Shown here: positions 8,887-18,963 of the stretch, piece by piece | Layout of the letters: every line of letters begins with the position of its first letter | Numbering within the stretch: position 1 is the first letter of the stretch | NCBI RefSeq assembly: GCF_000381905.1 | Contig: NZ_KB907259.1 | Location: 102,894-156,986, forward strand | Source: Paenibacillus fonticola DSM 21315 | Lineage (GTDB): Bacteria; Bacillota; Bacilli; Paenibacillales; Paenibacillaceae | Direction: 5' to 3' | DNA length: 54,093 nt | Program-made: the position numbers and the translations under genes | Notes under the pieces: generated by a model | What the model saw: the letters and a program-made list of their open reading frames with translations, nothing else | Told to the model about the DNA's origin: nothing | Databases searched by the model: none

Positions 8887-11223
8887 ATGGGATCCCATAA
8901 ATCCAAAAGCCGTCGTTTTCCTTTATTGCCTTTGCGGGGCCTTCTCGTCTACCCGAGCATGGTATTGCATTTGGACGTTGGGCGTGAGAAGTCTGTAAAG
9001 GCGTTGGAAAAGGCGATGGTAGACGACAATTTGATTCTCCTCTGTTCTCAATCTGAAGTGAACATAGAAGAGCCGACCCAGGAAGATATTTTCCGTATTG
9101 GTACAGTAGCGAAAGTACGGCAAATGCTGAAGCTTCCCAACGGGACGATACGCGTACTGGTCGAGGGAGTAGAGCGCGCCGAAATTATCGAATATTTGGA
9201 CAATGATGAGCATTACGAGGTCATTGCGGAGGAGCGTCCCGAGGAGGACTTTGCCGATCCGGAAGTAGACGCGCTGATGCGTACTGTGCTGACTCAATTT
9301 GAGCATTACATCAATTTGTCCAAGAAGGTGACGCCTGAGACGCTGGCTGCGGTATCTGATATTGAAGAGGCCGGACGCCTTGCTGATGTCATTACAAGCC
9401 ACTTGTCGCTAAAAATAAAGGATAAGCAGGAAATTTTAGAGACGATTGATGTAAGGCGGCGGCTGGAGAAGCTGCTCGACATTTTGAATAATGAGCGCGA
9501 AGTGCTGGAACTGGAACGCAAAATTAGCCAGCGCGTCAAGAAGCAAATGGAGAAGACGCAGAAGGAATATTATTTGCGGGAGCAGATGAAGGCGATCCAG
9601 AAAGAGCTCGGCGAGAAGGAAGGCCGTGCAGGAGAAGTCGAGGAGCTTCGCGCTGAACTCGAGGAAAAGGAACTGCCGGAAAAGGTCCGGGAAAAGGTCG
9701 AGAAAGAAATCGATCGGCTGGAGAAAATGCCAGCCAGCTCTGCAGAAGGCGGCGTCATACGCAACTATGTGGACTGGTTGCTTAGTCTTCCGTGGAAGGA
9801 GAGAACGGAGGACGATCTTGATCTGGCCAAAGCTGAGCAGGTGTTGAATGAAGATCATTACGGTCTCGATAAGCCGAAAGAGCGAGTGCTGGAATATTTG
9901 GCTGTACAGAAGCTTGTTAAGAAGCTTAAGGGTCCTATTTTGTGCCTTGTAGGGCCTCCAGGGGTCGGAAAGACCTCACTTGCCCGCTCGATCGCCCGCT
10001 CTCTAGGCCGTGAGTTTGTACGGATTTCCCTAGGCGGTGTAAGAGACGAAGCGGAAATCCGCGGACATCGCCGTACTTATGTAGGTGCGATGCCGGGCCG
10101 CATCATCCAAGGGATGAAAACGGCCGGCACGCTTAATCCGGTATTTTTGCTCGACGAAATCGACAAGATGGCCTCTGACTTTAGGGGCGATCCATCTTCC
10201 GCGCTGCTTGAAGTGCTGGATCCCGAGCAAAACAATACGTTCAGCGATCACTTCATCGAGCTTCCGTTTGATTTGTCTAACGTCATGTTTGTTACGACGG
10301 CGAATGCCGTTCATAACATTCCGCGTCCGCTACTGGATCGGATGGAAATGCTCTATATTCCCGGCTACACGGAGCTGGAGAAGCTGCAGATTGCCTCCCG
10401 TTATTTGCTGCCGAAGCAGCAGCGCGATCACGGTTTGACAGCGGACCAGCTTGTCATTGGCGAGGACAGCCTGCTTCGTACGATCCGCGAATATACCCGC
10501 GAATCCGGGGTGCGCAACTTGGAACAGCAGGTGGCTGCCTTGTGCCGCAAGGCGGCCAAGAAGATCGTATCGGAGCACGTGGAGCGAATTGAAATTGAGC
10601 CCGACGATATCAAGGACTATTTAGGCGTCCCGAAATATCGCTACGGTGTAGCTGATCTGGAAGACCAGATCGGCACGGTTACCGGGCTGGCTTGGACGGA
10701 AGTCGGCGGCGAAACCCTCGTCATCGAGGTGACGGTCGTGCCGGGTACCGGGAAGCTGACGCTGACCGGAAAGCTTGGCGACGTGATGAAGGAGTCTGCT
10801 CAGGCGGCTTTCAGTTATACGAGATCCCGGGCGTCAGAGCTGAATATTCCGCTTGATTTCCATGAAAAGAACGATATCCATATTCATATTCCGGAAGGAG
10901 CGATTCCGAAAGACGGGCCTTCTGCCGGCATTACGATCGCCACGGCGCTGATTTCTGCGCTCACGAACCGCTACGTATCCAAGGACGTGGCGATGACGGG
11001 CGAGATTACGCTGCGGGGGCGCGTGCTGCCGATCGGCGGCTTGAAGGAGAAATCGCTGGCTGCCCACCGGGCGGGCTATAAGAAGATCCTGCTCCCTAAA
11101 GACAACGAACGCGATCTGCGGGATATTCCAGACAGCGTGAAGGAAGATGTCGAGTTTGTTCCCGTATCCCATATGGATCAGGTGCTGGAGCATGCCCTTG
11201 TAGACCAATCCGGGATTCATTAG
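8887..11223 (+). CDS. lon: ATP-dependent Lon protease (LonA)
   Basis: This cytosolic protease degrades damaged and regulatory proteins. The 778-residue product has the full LonA layout. The N-terminal substrate-binding domain starts [13 protein letters not shown], followed by a coiled-coil region (about 190-275), and an AAA+ domain with GPPGVGKT from about residue 356 and [10 protein letters not shown]. The peptidase domain has Ser679 in KDGPSAG and Lys722 in [14 protein letters not shown]. The ATG follows TGGAGGTG at a good distance. A weak TTGGTG-18-TAAAAT at 8816-8845 could be the promoter. engB starts 14 bases after the stop and is probably cotranscribed. Confidence 0.99.
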   Translation: MGSHKSKSRRFPLLPLRGLLVYPSMVLHLDVGREKSVKALEKAMVDDNLILLCSQSEVNIEEPTQEDIFRIGTVAKVRQMLKLPNGTIRVLVEGVERAEIIEYLDNDEHYEVIAEERPEEDFADPEVDALMRTVLTQFEHYINLSKKVTPETLAAVSDIEEAGRLADVITSHLSLKIKDKQEILETIDVRRRLEKLLDILNNEREVLELERKISQRVKKQMEKTQKEYYLREQMKAIQKELGEKEGRAGEVEELRAELEEKELPEKVREKVEKEIDRLEKMPASSAEGGVIRNYVDWLLSLPWKERTEDDLDLAKAEQVLNEDHYGLDKPKERVLEYLAVQKLVKKLKGPILCLVGPPGVGKTSLARSIARSLGREFVRISLGGVRDEAEIRGHRRTYVGAMPGRIIQGMKTAGTLNPVFLLDEIDKMASDFRGDPSSALLEVLDPEQNNTFSDHFIELPFDLSNVMFVTTANAVHNIPRPLLDRMEMLYIPGYTELEKLQIASRYLLPKQQRDHGLTADQLVIGEDSLLRTIREYTRESGVRNLEQQVAALCRKAAKKIVSEHVERIEIEPDDIKDYLGVPKYRYGVADLEDQIGTVTGLAWTEVGGETLVIEVTVVPGTGKLTLTGKLGDVMKESAQAAFSYTRSRASELNIPLDFHEKNDIHIHIPEGAIPKDGPSAGITIATALISALTNRYVSKDVAMTGEITLRGRVLPIGGLKEKSLAAHRAGYKKILLPKDNERDLRDIPDSVKEDVEFVPVSHMDQVLEHALVDQSGIH

Positions 11224-11237
11224 AGAGGAATTCACCT

Positions 11238-11858
11238 ATGAAAGTAACGAATGCAGAATTTGTGATCAGTGCTGTACGCCCTGATCAATATCCAGGAGAT
11301 GCCCTGCCGGAGATTGCTCTGGCCGGGCGCTCCAACGTTGGCAAGTCATCCCTGATCAACCGGATGATTAACCGCAAGAACCTGGCACGTACGAGCTCGA
11401 CGCCGGGAAAGACGCAGCATTTGAATTATTACCGTATTAATGACCAGTTGTATTTCGTCGATTTGCCAGGCTATGGCTACGCCAAGGTGTCCAAAACGCT
11501 GCGTCAAGTATGGGGCCAAATGATTGAGAAATATTTGCTGGAGAGGGAGCACCTGAAATTGATCCTTCTCGTCATCGATTTGCGGCATCCTCCGACCAAA
11601 GATGACGAAATGATGTATGATTGGCTGAAGCATTATGATTTGCCGGTATGTGTTGTGGGGACGAAAGCCGATAAAATCCCTAAATCGCGCTGGCAGAAGC
11701 ATGTGAAAATTGTTAAGGACTCTCTTGTTCTTAGAGCGAGGGATCATTTCGTCATGTTCTCTTCTGAAGAGGGGATCGGCAAGGACGAGCTGTGGAGCCA
11801 TATCAGCCGTCATATCATCCATGGGGACCCGGAAGAGCAGCAGGGAGTATTAGATTGA
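11238..11858 (+). CDS. engB: Ribosome biogenesis GTPase YsxC/YihA (EngB)
   Basis: This essential GTPase acts in assembly of the 50S subunit. The 206-residue protein has G1 GRSNVGKS (residues 30-37), G3 [10 protein letters not shown] and G4 TKADKI, plus the YihA-type [12 protein letters not shown] region between G1 and G3. It directly follows lon with a 14-base gap and an AGAGGAA ribosome binding site. The lon-ysxC pairing is conserved in Bacillus, so cotranscription is likely. Confidence 0.98.
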   Translation: MKVTNAEFVISAVRPDQYPGDALPEIALAGRSNVGKSSLINRMINRKNLARTSSTPGKTQHLNYYRINDQLYFVDLPGYGYAKVSKTLRQVWGQMIEKYLLEREHLKLILLVIDLRHPPTKDDEMMYDWLKHYDLPVCVVGTKADKIPKSRWQKHVKIVKDSLVLRARDHFVMFSSEEGIGKDELWSHISRHIIHGDPEEQQGVLD

Positions 11859-11944
11859 AAATTTTAAGAATCAGATGGATGATGAAGGGATTTGAAGAAG
11901 TTTCAGCAGGAAAGTGAGCATGCAGGGGGATTTTTGCAGCTGAG

Positions 11945-11965
11945 AACGGCTTAAACCGTTTTTTT
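11945..11965 (+). terminator. Short terminator after lon-engB
   Basis: AACGG and CCGTT form a short stem with a 6-base loop, followed at once by a run of T. It lies about 85 bases past engB. Confidence 0.55.
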
Positions 11966-12067
11966 CTGAAATTTGGCAGGAATTCACGTTTTGAACGCTG
12001 AGCAATACCTTGAATGAGTAGTGTATAATTATAATTAAGGATTGCTAAAAGAATTGAGGAGATTTTT

Positions 12068-12655
12068 ATGGCTCAGCGGTTAGCCACAGAATATGTTAAC
12101 GCCAGTTTGCGGTTGTCGGAAGTTCAGATGTCTCAGTTTATTCACAAAGTGTACGATCCTCATGTCCGCCAGCGTGTGAAGGTGCTGGATAATGGCGGCC
12201 AAGAGGTGGTGCTGGAGGATGACAGCGGAGAAGAAGTCCATCTGCCTTTTGACCGTAAGGACGGTTATTATGTCTGTGAATTGTCTTTCCGCTTGGAAAA
12301 ACCCCATTTAACAAACGTAATGCGCCTTTTATTTGCGGCTTTTAAAGGTTCTGGTATGGTTACACGCATTTATAACGGATTCATGATGATGTATTATTAT
12401 CAAGAGGGCCGTGTACGTAAAATTGTAGAGTATTCCCGTGATTCCTACAAATTAGTTTATGAGCATAAGGATACGGTCGGTGAGCTGCAGCGTATTTATC
12501 GCAACAATGACGTTGAACAGGAGATTGAAAAGATTCACCGCGACGTAAATTCTCTTCTGGATCGACGCTTTGTGGCCCAAGACTCGGCTGCTGTAAAGCA
12601 AATTGACGAACAGCTTCGCAAGCATACCCGCCGTTTGTTCATTCTGGAAGCTTGA
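12068..12655 (+). CDS. Conserved protein of unknown function (195 aa)
   Basis: I do not recognise a characterised family. The protein is soluble, charged and has no signal or membrane segment. Residues about 1-115 look like a mixed alpha/beta domain (MAQRLATEYVNASL, LPFDRKDGYYVCELSFRL, NGFMMMYYYQEGRVRKI). Residues 135-195 are a charged helix pair (QRIYRNNDVEQEIEKIH, LLDRRFVAQDS). The fold hints at a small regulatory or scaffold protein, not an enzyme; no catalytic motif is visible. Two overlapping TATAAT-like boxes lie at 12024-12035 without a good -35. It sits between a ribosome-assembly GTPase and speD and has its own terminator. Confidence 0.8.
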   Translation: MAQRLATEYVNASLRLSEVQMSQFIHKVYDPHVRQRVKVLDNGGQEVVLEDDSGEEVHLPFDRKDGYYVCELSFRLEKPHLTNVMRLLFAAFKGSGMVTRIYNGFMMMYYYQEGRVRKIVEYSRDSYKLVYEHKDTVGELQRIYRNNDVEQEIEKIHRDVNSLLDRRFVAQDSAAVKQIDEQLRKHTRRLFILEA

Positions 12656-12723
12656 ACAGGCAATGTAAATTGCCTTCTGGACTTCTGTCACAAGTGACTA
12701 GGGAATGACATAAAGTGGTAAGG

Positions 12724-12755
12724 AAAACTACTCTAAATATAGGGTAGTTTTTTTT
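12724..12755 (+). terminator. Terminator after the 12068 gene
   Basis: AAAACTACTCT and AGGGTAGTTTT pair around an AAATAT loop and run into eight T. A smaller hairpin AGGCAAT/ATTGCCT (12658-12674) precedes it. Confidence 0.85.
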
Positions 12756-12790
12756 CCGGACAATGAAATAAACTTTTTTTGCGAAAAGTG

Positions 12791-12819
12791 TTGCAATTGT
12801 CACGGATAGATGGTATTTT
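12791..12819 (+). promoter_or_regulatory. Extended -10 promoter of speD
   Basis: TTGCAA (12791-12796), 17 bases, then TATTTT (12814-12819) with an upstream TG at 12811-12812. Transcription from here would give a leader of about 140 bases before speD. Confidence 0.45.
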
Positions 12820-12839
12820 TAATCTCGTTGAAAAGAATA

Positions 12840-12967
12840 TAGGAACCAGGATTCACTCAGGACATGGAGATGTTGCGAGAGATTTTTCCCTCGGGAAGTG
12901 AATGACGTAGGTCCTAGCGGATGAAATTTTTTCAAACATTTTATTCCTAGGAAGGGGGAACCGAAGG
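12840..12967 (+). promoter_or_regulatory. Candidate structured 5' leader of speD
   Basis: Three nested stems can be drawn: TAGGA (12840-12844) with TCCTA (12912-12916), ATTCACT (12851-12857) with AGTGAAT (12897-12903), and CGAG (12876-12879) with CTCG (12890-12893). A palindrome TTCCTAGGAA lies next to the GGAAGGGGG ribosome binding site, and its TCCTAG/CTAGGA parts could compete for the outer stem. It matches no riboswitch class that I recognise. Regulation, perhaps by polyamine or SAM supply, is speculation. Confidence 0.4.
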
Positions 12968-13366
12968 ATGGAATATTCAACTTTCGGAAGACACGTTGCT
13001 GTTGATACTTGGGGAGTCGACTTTGAGGTACTGAACAATGCAGAGCTGTTGCAAGCTCATTTGGTGGAAGCTGCTGAATCTTGTGGAGCAACGGTATTGT
13101 CCGTGCAATCCAAACAGTTCGAACCGCAAGGTGCCACGGTACTTGTGTTGTTGTCGGAGAGCCATCTCTCGATTCATACGTATCCTGAGAGAGGGTTTGC
13201 TGCTATTGATTGCTATACTTGTGGGGAGACGGTTGATCCTCAGTTGGCAATCGATTACCTGGTGTCCGTATTGAAACCGGAGAAAATGTACGCGAAGAAA
13301 ATTATTCGCGGGTTAGGCGAGCTTGAAGTAGTAACGCCTGACATGAAACAAGTGGAGCTTGTATAA
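12968..13366 (+). CDS. speD: S-adenosylmethionine decarboxylase proenzyme (spermidine synthesis)
   Basis: This prokaryotic class 1B AdoMet decarboxylase supplies the aminopropyl donor for spermidine. The 132-residue proenzyme cleaves itself to form a pyruvoyl group. The SESHLSIHTYPE motif puts the cleavage between Glu64 and Ser65. His70 and Cys85 (in DCYTCG) correspond to the processing and catalytic residues of the family. The ribosome binding site is a strong GGAAGGGGG. The gene has its own promoter region and terminator. No speE is present in the window. Confidence 0.97.
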   Translation: MEYSTFGRHVAVDTWGVDFEVLNNAELLQAHLVEAAESCGATVLSVQSKQFEPQGATVLVLLSESHLSIHTYPERGFAAIDCYTCGETVDPQLAIDYLVSVLKPEKMYAKKIIRGLGELEVVTPDMKQVELV

Positions 13367-13439
13367 ACTTATATAAAGAAGAAATTGATGACTCAGTGGT
13401 TTCGTAACTTATTGATTACGGAAAATTGGGTAAAATAAG

Positions 13440-13473
13440 ATAACCATGGAGCAATTCCATGGTTATTTGTTTT
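13440..13473 (+). terminator. Terminator after speD
   Basis: ATAACCATGG and CCATGGTTAT form a 10-base perfect stem with an AGCAATT-type loop, followed by TTGTTTT. Confidence 0.8.
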
Positions 13474-13559
13474 ATGGGAAAAATTTGCTTATCTTTGCTC
13501 ATCTTCATAAAGAGTTCATAAAAAGCTCACTAAATGCACCGGAGAACACGCTAGTCGTG

Positions 13560-13568
13560 TGATATAAT
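13560..13568 (+). promoter_or_regulatory. Extended -10 promoter of the hem operon
   Basis: TGATATAAT at 13560-13568 is a perfect extended -10 (TG-n-TATAAT). No clear -35 lies 17 bases upstream. The hemA start is 59 bases downstream. Confidence 0.6.
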
Positions 13569-13626
13569 TAACATAGTTTATTTTCGGTTGATGATGTAAC
13601 ATCTTAACAAGGCAGGTGAACTTGCA

Positions 13627-15102
13627 ATGCACATCGTCGTAGTCGGGTTGAACTATCGAACAGCGCCTGTGGAAGTCAGAGAACGTTTTACTTTTGCCGA
13701 ACGGGATTTACCGCAAGCGTTGCAAGAGTTGAAACGCACCAAGAGTGTATTGGAAGGCGTCATTATAGCAACCTGCAACAGAACAGAAATTTACGTAGTA
13801 GTTGACCGTTTGCACATGTGCGGATATTTCATCCGCAGCTTCATGGAGCAGTGGTTTGGTATTCCCAGACAAGAGTTTACACAGCATTTATATATGTATG
13901 AGGATGAGCAGGCGATCCGTCATTTGTTCCGGGTAGCTTGCGGTCTTGATTCTATGGTCCTTGGTGAGACACAAATATTAGGACAGGTTCGCAATGCATT
14001 TTTGCTGTCCCAAAGTGAAAAGGTGACCGGTACTTGGTTTAATATGCTCTTTAAACAGGCGATTACGCTTAGCAAGCGGGCTCATTCCGAGACGGCGATC
14101 GGAGAAAGTGCCGTTTCGGTAAGCTATGCCGCTGTTGAACTCGGCAAACGGGTATTTGGCAGCTTTGAAGGCAAGAAGGTGCTTATACTCGGCGCTGGAA
14201 AGATGAGTGAGCTGACGGCGAAGCATTTAAGCGGAGGAGGAGCTGCCGAAGTGTTGGTAGCCAATCGTACCTTTGGCCGTGCACAGGAACTTGCCGCCAA
14301 ATGTGACGGTATTCCTTGCTCGATGCAAGAGGCTATGCAACGCCTTCAGGACATTGATATTTTGATTAGTTCTACTGGTGCGGAGGGCTATGTTATTACG
14401 TCTGCTCAGGTAGCGCACAGTATGAAGCAGCGGCCCAACCGTCCGTTATTCATTATCGATATCGCCGTTCCTCGGGATGTCGATCCATCGATTGGAGAAC
14501 TGGACAATGTGTTCTTGTATGATATCGATGATTTGGAAGGCATCGTGGAGAGTAATATGGAAATGCGCCGCGGCGAAGCTCTTAAAATCGACTGGATGAT
14601 TGAAGAGGAGATGGGTGTGTTCGCCAACTGGCTGCAAACGCTTGGAGTCAGACCGGTCATTCGCGCGCTGCAGGAGAAATCGTCCTCGATTCACGAGAGC
14701 ACGATGGAAAGTCTATTCAACAAGCTGCCTGAGCTGGATGAACGGCAGCGGAAAGTTATCCGGCGGCTAACGAAGAGCATCGTGAATCAAATGATGCATG
14801 ATCCGATTAATCGGATCAAGGAAATGGCCGGTGAAGAGCATGGAGCGGACGCACTCGACATGTTTGCGCAAATTTTTGCGCTGGAAGAACAGGTGGAAGT
14901 TTTGACGGCTTCCTCAATTTCCTCTTCAACCGCCTCATCATCTGCATCTTCGTCATCAGCAACGCCTTCGCCACAAGTTCCAGCGGATAACAGGAATACG
15001 GCGGAAGAAGCTGCTTCAAGTCAAGAAGAGAAACGTGCAGACAAGGAAGAGACATACGTTGAGAAACAAGCTGCTCTTTCACTCGTGCAGGTATCGGTTT
15101 AA
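13627..15102 (+). CDS. hemA: Glutamyl-tRNA reductase
   Basis: HemA reduces glutamyl-tRNA to glutamate-1-semialdehyde, the first committed step of tetrapyrrole synthesis. The 491-residue protein has the catalytic Cys50 in ATCNRTEIY, the tRNA-binding region, an NADPH-binding GAGKMSELTAKHL near residue 190 and the dimerisation helix at the C-terminus. It is about 35-40 residues longer than usual. After about residue 430 comes a Ser/Ala-rich then Glu-rich tail (SSTASSSASSSS region) that looks disordered. AGGCAGGTG precedes the ATG. It heads the hem cluster. Confidence 0.98.
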   Translation: MHIVVVGLNYRTAPVEVRERFTFAERDLPQALQELKRTKSVLEGVIIATCNRTEIYVVVDRLHMCGYFIRSFMEQWFGIPRQEFTQHLYMYEDEQAIRHLFRVACGLDSMVLGETQILGQVRNAFLLSQSEKVTGTWFNMLFKQAITLSKRAHSETAIGESAVSVSYAAVELGKRVFGSFEGKKVLILGAGKMSELTAKHLSGGGAAEVLVANRTFGRAQELAAKCDGIPCSMQEAMQRLQDIDILISSTGAEGYVITSAQVAHSMKQRPNRPLFIIDIAVPRDVDPSIGELDNVFLYDIDDLEGIVESNMEMRRGEALKIDWMIEEEMGVFANWLQTLGVRPVIRALQEKSSSIHESTMESLFNKLPELDERQRKVIRRLTKSIVNQMMHDPINRIKEMAGEEHGADALDMFAQIFALEEQVEVLTASSISSSTASSSASSSSATPSPQVPADNRNTAEEAASSQEEKRADKEETYVEKQAALSLVQVSV

Positions 15103-15115
15103 GGTTTAAGGTTAC

Positions 15116-15289
15116 GTGATTGAATATATGATGGGATCGTCATTGTATGCCCTGAGCCTTCTGTTTTTTTTCCTGGTTGCATTAGGGTGCAATCGGGAAG
15201 CGAAGCGGAAGGGCGCAGGGCTTTTCTTATGTCTGTTCAGCTTGTTCCGCCGGCTCCTTTTAATGACGTGGAAAAATCGGGAATGGTAG
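15116..15289 (+). pseudogene. Relic of the hemX/ccsA-type cytochrome c assembly protein gene
   Basis: A GTG at 15116 (or ATG at 15128) opens a frame of about 55-58 codons whose product contains YALSLLFFF and AKRKGAGLF, spaced as at the N-terminus of HemX/CcsA-like membrane proteins of Bacillales. In related genomes a full hemX of about 270 codons follows hemA at this position. Here the frame ends at TAG 15287 and the next gene starts 75 bases later, so about 80% of the gene is gone. It may be a decayed remnant or, less likely, a small membrane peptide. The family assignment is from memory of the motif, not from an alignment. Confidence 0.55.
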
Positions 15290-15364
15290 GTTATGCTATC
15301 ATTACAGGTTTACGCAAGGCTTACGATATAATCTAGGTTCACTAAGTGAAAGTGTAACCAAGGA

Positions 15365-16033
15365 ATGGTGATCAACATGCTGCCGCATTATATTCCGCTA
15401 ATGCTGAACTGTACGGGCAGACGCTGCGTCGTTGTTGGCGGCGGTGAAGTTGCTGCGCGGAAAGCAGCTGCGCTTATAGCTGCATCTGCCGATACGATCG
15501 TGATTAGTCCGTCACTGGCGCCGCATTTGATGGCGTGCTATGAGAAGGGACAAATGAAATGGAATAACCGGAACTACCGGGAAGGGGATTTGAAAGGGGC
15601 CTATCTCGTTTATGCTGCTACGGACAAGGAGGAAGTCAATGCGGCTGTCGTAAAGGAAGCAGAAGGCTGGGGAATTCCAGTGAACGATACAAGCGATGGT
15701 ATGCGTGGCACTTTTATAACACCTGCATCTTTTCGTCGGGGCGGGCTAATTGTTGCTGTATCTACGTCCGGCGCCGGTCCCTTGGTATCCCGCAAGCTCT
15801 GTCGCGAAGTAGATGCAGCATTTGGAGATCATTACGAAGCTTATATAGATTTTTTAAGTAGGGTCAGGGGGCAAATTAAAGACCGTGTGCATGATGCTGA
15901 AAGGCGCAAGTCTCTTTATAGGTCGCTGGCTGAAATGGATATACTAGCGCAAATTCGGGAGGGCTGTTTCCGGCCCTGGAGTGATGATGAGCTGGCATCT
16001 TGGATTGAAGCGGAACAGGAGGAAAGAGAATGA
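15365..16033 (+). CDS. sirC: Precorrin-2 dehydrogenase / sirohydrochlorin-forming protein (CysG N-terminal type)
   Basis: This enzyme oxidises precorrin-2 to sirohydrochlorin with NAD on the way to siroheme; some homologues also insert iron. The 222-residue protein has the dinucleotide-binding [14 protein letters not shown] at about residues 18-31, the conserved [17 protein letters not shown] region and the [14 protein letters not shown] motif of the family. The C-terminal dimerisation segment is short, so ferrochelatase activity cannot be judged. A TATAAT at 15327-15332 lies upstream. The gene overlaps hemC by 4 bases (ATGA), so translation is coupled. Confidence 0.92.
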   Translation: MVINMLPHYIPLMLNCTGRRCVVVGGGEVAARKAAALIAASADTIVISPSLAPHLMACYEKGQMKWNNRNYREGDLKGAYLVYAATDKEEVNAAVVKEAEGWGIPVNDTSDGMRGTFITPASFRRGGLIVAVSTSGAGPLVSRKLCREVDAAFGDHYEAYIDFLSRVRGQIKDRVHDAERRKSLYRSLAEMDILAQIREGCFRPWSDDELASWIEAEQEERE

Positions 16034-17004
16034 ACAAACGAACAATTGTAGTTGGAACGAGGCAGAGCCAACTGGCCCTAACTCAAACCGGGCATGTGAT
16101 CGAAGCATTGAAGGCAATTTGTGTGGAGCATGGGCTGCCCTATGATTTTGAAATTCGCAAAATTGTTACGAAGGGTGACCGCATTTTAGATGTGACCTTA
16201 TCGAAGGTCGGCGGCAAAGGATTGTTTGTGAAGGAAATCGAGCAGGCGATGCTAAGCGGTGAAATTGATTTGGCGGTACACAGTATGAAGGATATGCCTT
16301 CTGTACTTCAGGATGGTCTCATAACCGGAGCAATTCCGCTTAGAGTTGATCCGCGGGACGCGCTGATTTCCCGGAACGGACTGAGCCTGGACGAGCTTCC
16401 GGAAGGAGCCAAAATTGGTACAAGCAGCTTGCGCCGCTCCAGCCAGTTGAAGAAGTACCGTCCGGATCTTAAGTTGGAGTGGATCCGGGGGAATATCGAT
16501 TCCAGACTGCGTAAACTGGAGAGCGAAGGCTTCGATGCCATAATTCTGGCTGCCGCAGGGCTGCACCGGATGGGCTGGGAAGAACGCATTACTTCTTTAT
16601 TGCCCGTAGAGATATGTTTGCCTGCAGTCGGACAGGGGGCGCTCGGTATTGAATGCCGCGAGGACGATGCTGAGGTGCGTCATTTACTGTCCTTGTATAA
16701 TGATCCAGATACAGCGTTAACGGTAGCGGCCGAGCGGCAATTTTTGCGTGTGCTGAACGGCGGCTGCCAAGTTCCGATTGGAGCTTATGCGACCTTGGAG
16801 CCGCATGGGGAACATGAGGAGCAAGCTGGCTTGGATACGCCTGCGCCTCGTATCGTTTTGACAGGGCTAGTAGGAACGCCGGATGGACGCCTTGTCCTGA
16901 AGGAAAGCTTGACCGGGGAAGATCCGCTGCAGCTGGGACAAGAATTGGCCGATAAGCTGATCTCCAGAGGGGCAGATGAAATTTTGGCGGAAGTCAGGGA
17001 GTGA
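16030..17004 (+). CDS. hemC: Porphobilinogen deaminase (hydroxymethylbilane synthase)
   Basis: HemC polymerises four porphobilinogens into hydroxymethylbilane on a covalently bound dipyrromethane cofactor. The 324-residue protein has the [12 protein letters not shown] start, the [11 protein letters not shown] substrate-binding motif and the cofactor-attachment Cys246 in [11 protein letters not shown]. It overlaps sirC by 4 bases and cobA/hemD by 4 bases, so the three are translationally coupled. Confidence 0.98.
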   Translation: MNKRTIVVGTRQSQLALTQTGHVIEALKAICVEHGLPYDFEIRKIVTKGDRILDVTLSKVGGKGLFVKEIEQAMLSGEIDLAVHSMKDMPSVLQDGLITGAIPLRVDPRDALISRNGLSLDELPEGAKIGTSSLRRSSQLKKYRPDLKLEWIRGNIDSRLRKLESEGFDAIILAAAGLHRMGWEERITSLLPVEICLPAVGQGALGIECREDDAEVRHLLSLYNDPDTALTVAAERQFLRVLNGGCQVPIGAYATLEPHGEHEEQAGLDTPAPRIVLTGLVGTPDGRLVLKESLTGEDPLQLGQELADKLISRGADEILAEVRE

Positions 17005-18557
17005 GCGATGGGATGGCTGGCAAAGTATATTTAGTCGGGGCGGGACCCGGCGATGCAAGACTGATCACAGTGAAAGGGCTGCAGTGCCTGGAAAAAGGGG
17101 ATGTCGTCGTTTACGACCGCCTGGCTAATCCGAGCTTGCTGAAAAAGATGAAGTCCGGCGCGGAGAAAGTGTACGTGGGCAAGCTTCCCGACCGCCATAC
17201 GATGAAGCAGGAGGAGATCAACCAACTGCTTGTCGATTTGGCATTGACCGGAAAGACGGTTGTACGTCTTAAAGGCGGTGATCCGACGATTTTTGGCCGG
17301 GTTGGCGAGGAAGCCGAACTGCTGCGCAAGCATGGAATCCCTTATGAAATTGTGCCCGGAATTACGGCAGCGATTTCTGTCCCAGCTTATGCGGGCATTC
17401 CGGTTACACATCGGGACATGGCTTCTTCTCTGTCCATCATTACGGGGCATGAGAGCCCGGAGAAGCTCGACAAGTCCATCAACTGGGAGAAGGTCACGAA
17501 TGCGACGGGAACGCTCATTTTTATGATGGGGGTTGCCAAGATCGGTTATATCAGCAGACAGCTAATCACTTATGGCAGGTCTCCGGATACGCCGGTCGCC
17601 CTTGTCCGCTGGGGTACCCGCGCGGAGCAAGAAACATTGACCGGCACGCTTGAGGATATCGAACGAAAAGTACAGCAGGCGAACTTTCAGCCTCCGGCTG
17701 TGATTGTCGTCGGTGACGTTGTCAACCAGCGCGAGCATTTGAAATGGGCAGAAACGCTGCCTTTGTTCGGTAAAAGAGTGCTGGTGACACGCTCCCGCAG
17801 CCAGGCCAGCGAGCTTGCCGCCGAGATCGAGGAACTGGGCGGGGAGCCGTACGAGTTCCCCGTAATCGAAATGCGGCTGCCCGGCAATGCGGATCAGCTT
17901 GCTCATACGGACGAAGCGCTAAGCCGTCTTCATGACTATGATTGGGTATTCTTTACGAGCGTCAACGGCGTAGAGTATTTCTTCATGCATCTGGAAAGAC
18001 TGGGACAAGATATCCGTTCGCTGCATAAAGCGAAAATAGCCGCGGTCGGCCCGGCAACGAAGGAAGCGCTGCGCAGCCGCGGGATCGCCGCCGAAGAGCT
18101 GCCTGGGCAATATCAGGCGGAAGGAATGTTTGAGGCGTACGGCGGCCAAATGCAGGCCGGACAGCAGGTGTTGCTGCCGCGCGGCGATCTCGGGCGGTCA
18201 TGGCTGCCCGAAGTGTTGAGCGAGCAGGGTCTGTCCGTTACGGATGCTGTAATGTATGAGACCGTGCTAGCGAGTGAGGAAGATGATGAGCTTTTGAAGC
18301 TCATCGAAGAGGGCGGCATCCACGTCGTGACCTTCACAAGCTCATCCACCGTAAGAAACCTGATCGCCGCTTTGAAGGGCATGGGGCTCGCCGATCCAGT
18401 TCAAGCTCTTGCAGGCGCCGTTATCGCTTGTATCGGCCCGCTTACCGCGCAAACCGCGAGAGAGGCCGGCTTTACCGTCGATATTATGGCTGAGGAATCT
18501 ACGATAAGCAGCCTGGTCCAATCCCTTTGCGACTGGCGGGCGAGCATTCGCGATTAA
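17001..18557 (+). CDS. cobA-hemD: CobA-HemD fusion: uroporphyrinogen-III C-methyltransferase and uroporphyrinogen-III synthase
   Basis: Two enzymes are joined in 518 residues. Residues about 5-250 are the SAM-dependent methyltransferase ([49 protein letters not shown]) that makes precorrin-2. Residues about 255-515 are uroporphyrinogen-III synthase, which closes the ring ([42 protein letters not shown]). The fusion places both users of hydroxymethylbilane/uroporphyrinogen III on one chain, with SirC two genes upstream, so heme and siroheme synthesis are made together. The GTG at 17001 overlaps the hemC stop; an ATG at 17013 is an alternative. The next gene is 888 bases away. Confidence 0.97.
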   Translation: MSDGMAGKVYLVGAGPGDARLITVKGLQCLEKGDVVVYDRLANPSLLKKMKSGAEKVYVGKLPDRHTMKQEEINQLLVDLALTGKTVVRLKGGDPTIFGRVGEEAELLRKHGIPYEIVPGITAAISVPAYAGIPVTHRDMASSLSIITGHESPEKLDKSINWEKVTNATGTLIFMMGVAKIGYISRQLITYGRSPDTPVALVRWGTRAEQETLTGTLEDIERKVQQANFQPPAVIVVGDVVNQREHLKWAETLPLFGKRVLVTRSRSQASELAAEIEELGGEPYEFPVIEMRLPGNADQLAHTDEALSRLHDYDWVFFTSVNGVEYFFMHLERLGQDIRSLHKAKIAAVGPATKEALRSRGIAAEELPGQYQAEGMFEAYGGQMQAGQQVLLPRGDLGRSWLPEVLSEQGLSVTDAVMYETVLASEEDDELLKLIEEGGIHVVTFTSSSTVRNLIAALKGMGLADPVQALAGAVIACIGPLTAQTAREAGFTVDIMAEESTISSLVQSLCDWRASIRD

Positions 18558-18620
18558 CTAGGCGGTAGCACTCATACTTTATATTTTTTGAAAAGCGACG
18601 GTAAGCTCATCCCAGGGGGG

Positions 18621-18963
18621 ACAGCGCCGGTACTGTAGTCAGTAGCAGGAAGAGGCACAACGCCAAAGTAACTAATCCCTGCGCTGCAGTGAGCGTATCC
18701 CCGTAGGGACAGCGCCTTTCACAGCTAGCCTAACTCATATACAGCTAAATAAACTCCACCCACCCAACAGCAGGAGCGCCAAACGTAGAGCGGGCCCGTC
18801 AGGGCGGGAAGCGACTGATTGCACGCAGCCTTCCCGGGAGCGTCGACCGCTGCAGAGTTGAGCAGAATGTTTACCCAGGTTACCCAGGGGCGCCAAAAGT
18901 AAGACGTACCCGAAGGGGGAAAAGCGTTCCACGCACCAAACCTAAGCGCATCCCCGTGAGGGG
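18621..18963. repeat. 343-bp direct repeat, copy 1
   Basis: It begins ACAGCGCCGGTACTGTAGTC and is followed without a gap by copy 2. The inner 250 bases (from about 18731) are nearly identical between copies. It contains TCCCC...GGGGA-type hairpins flanked by GCG and ACAGCG at 18698-18709 and 18951-18964. Confidence 0.85.
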
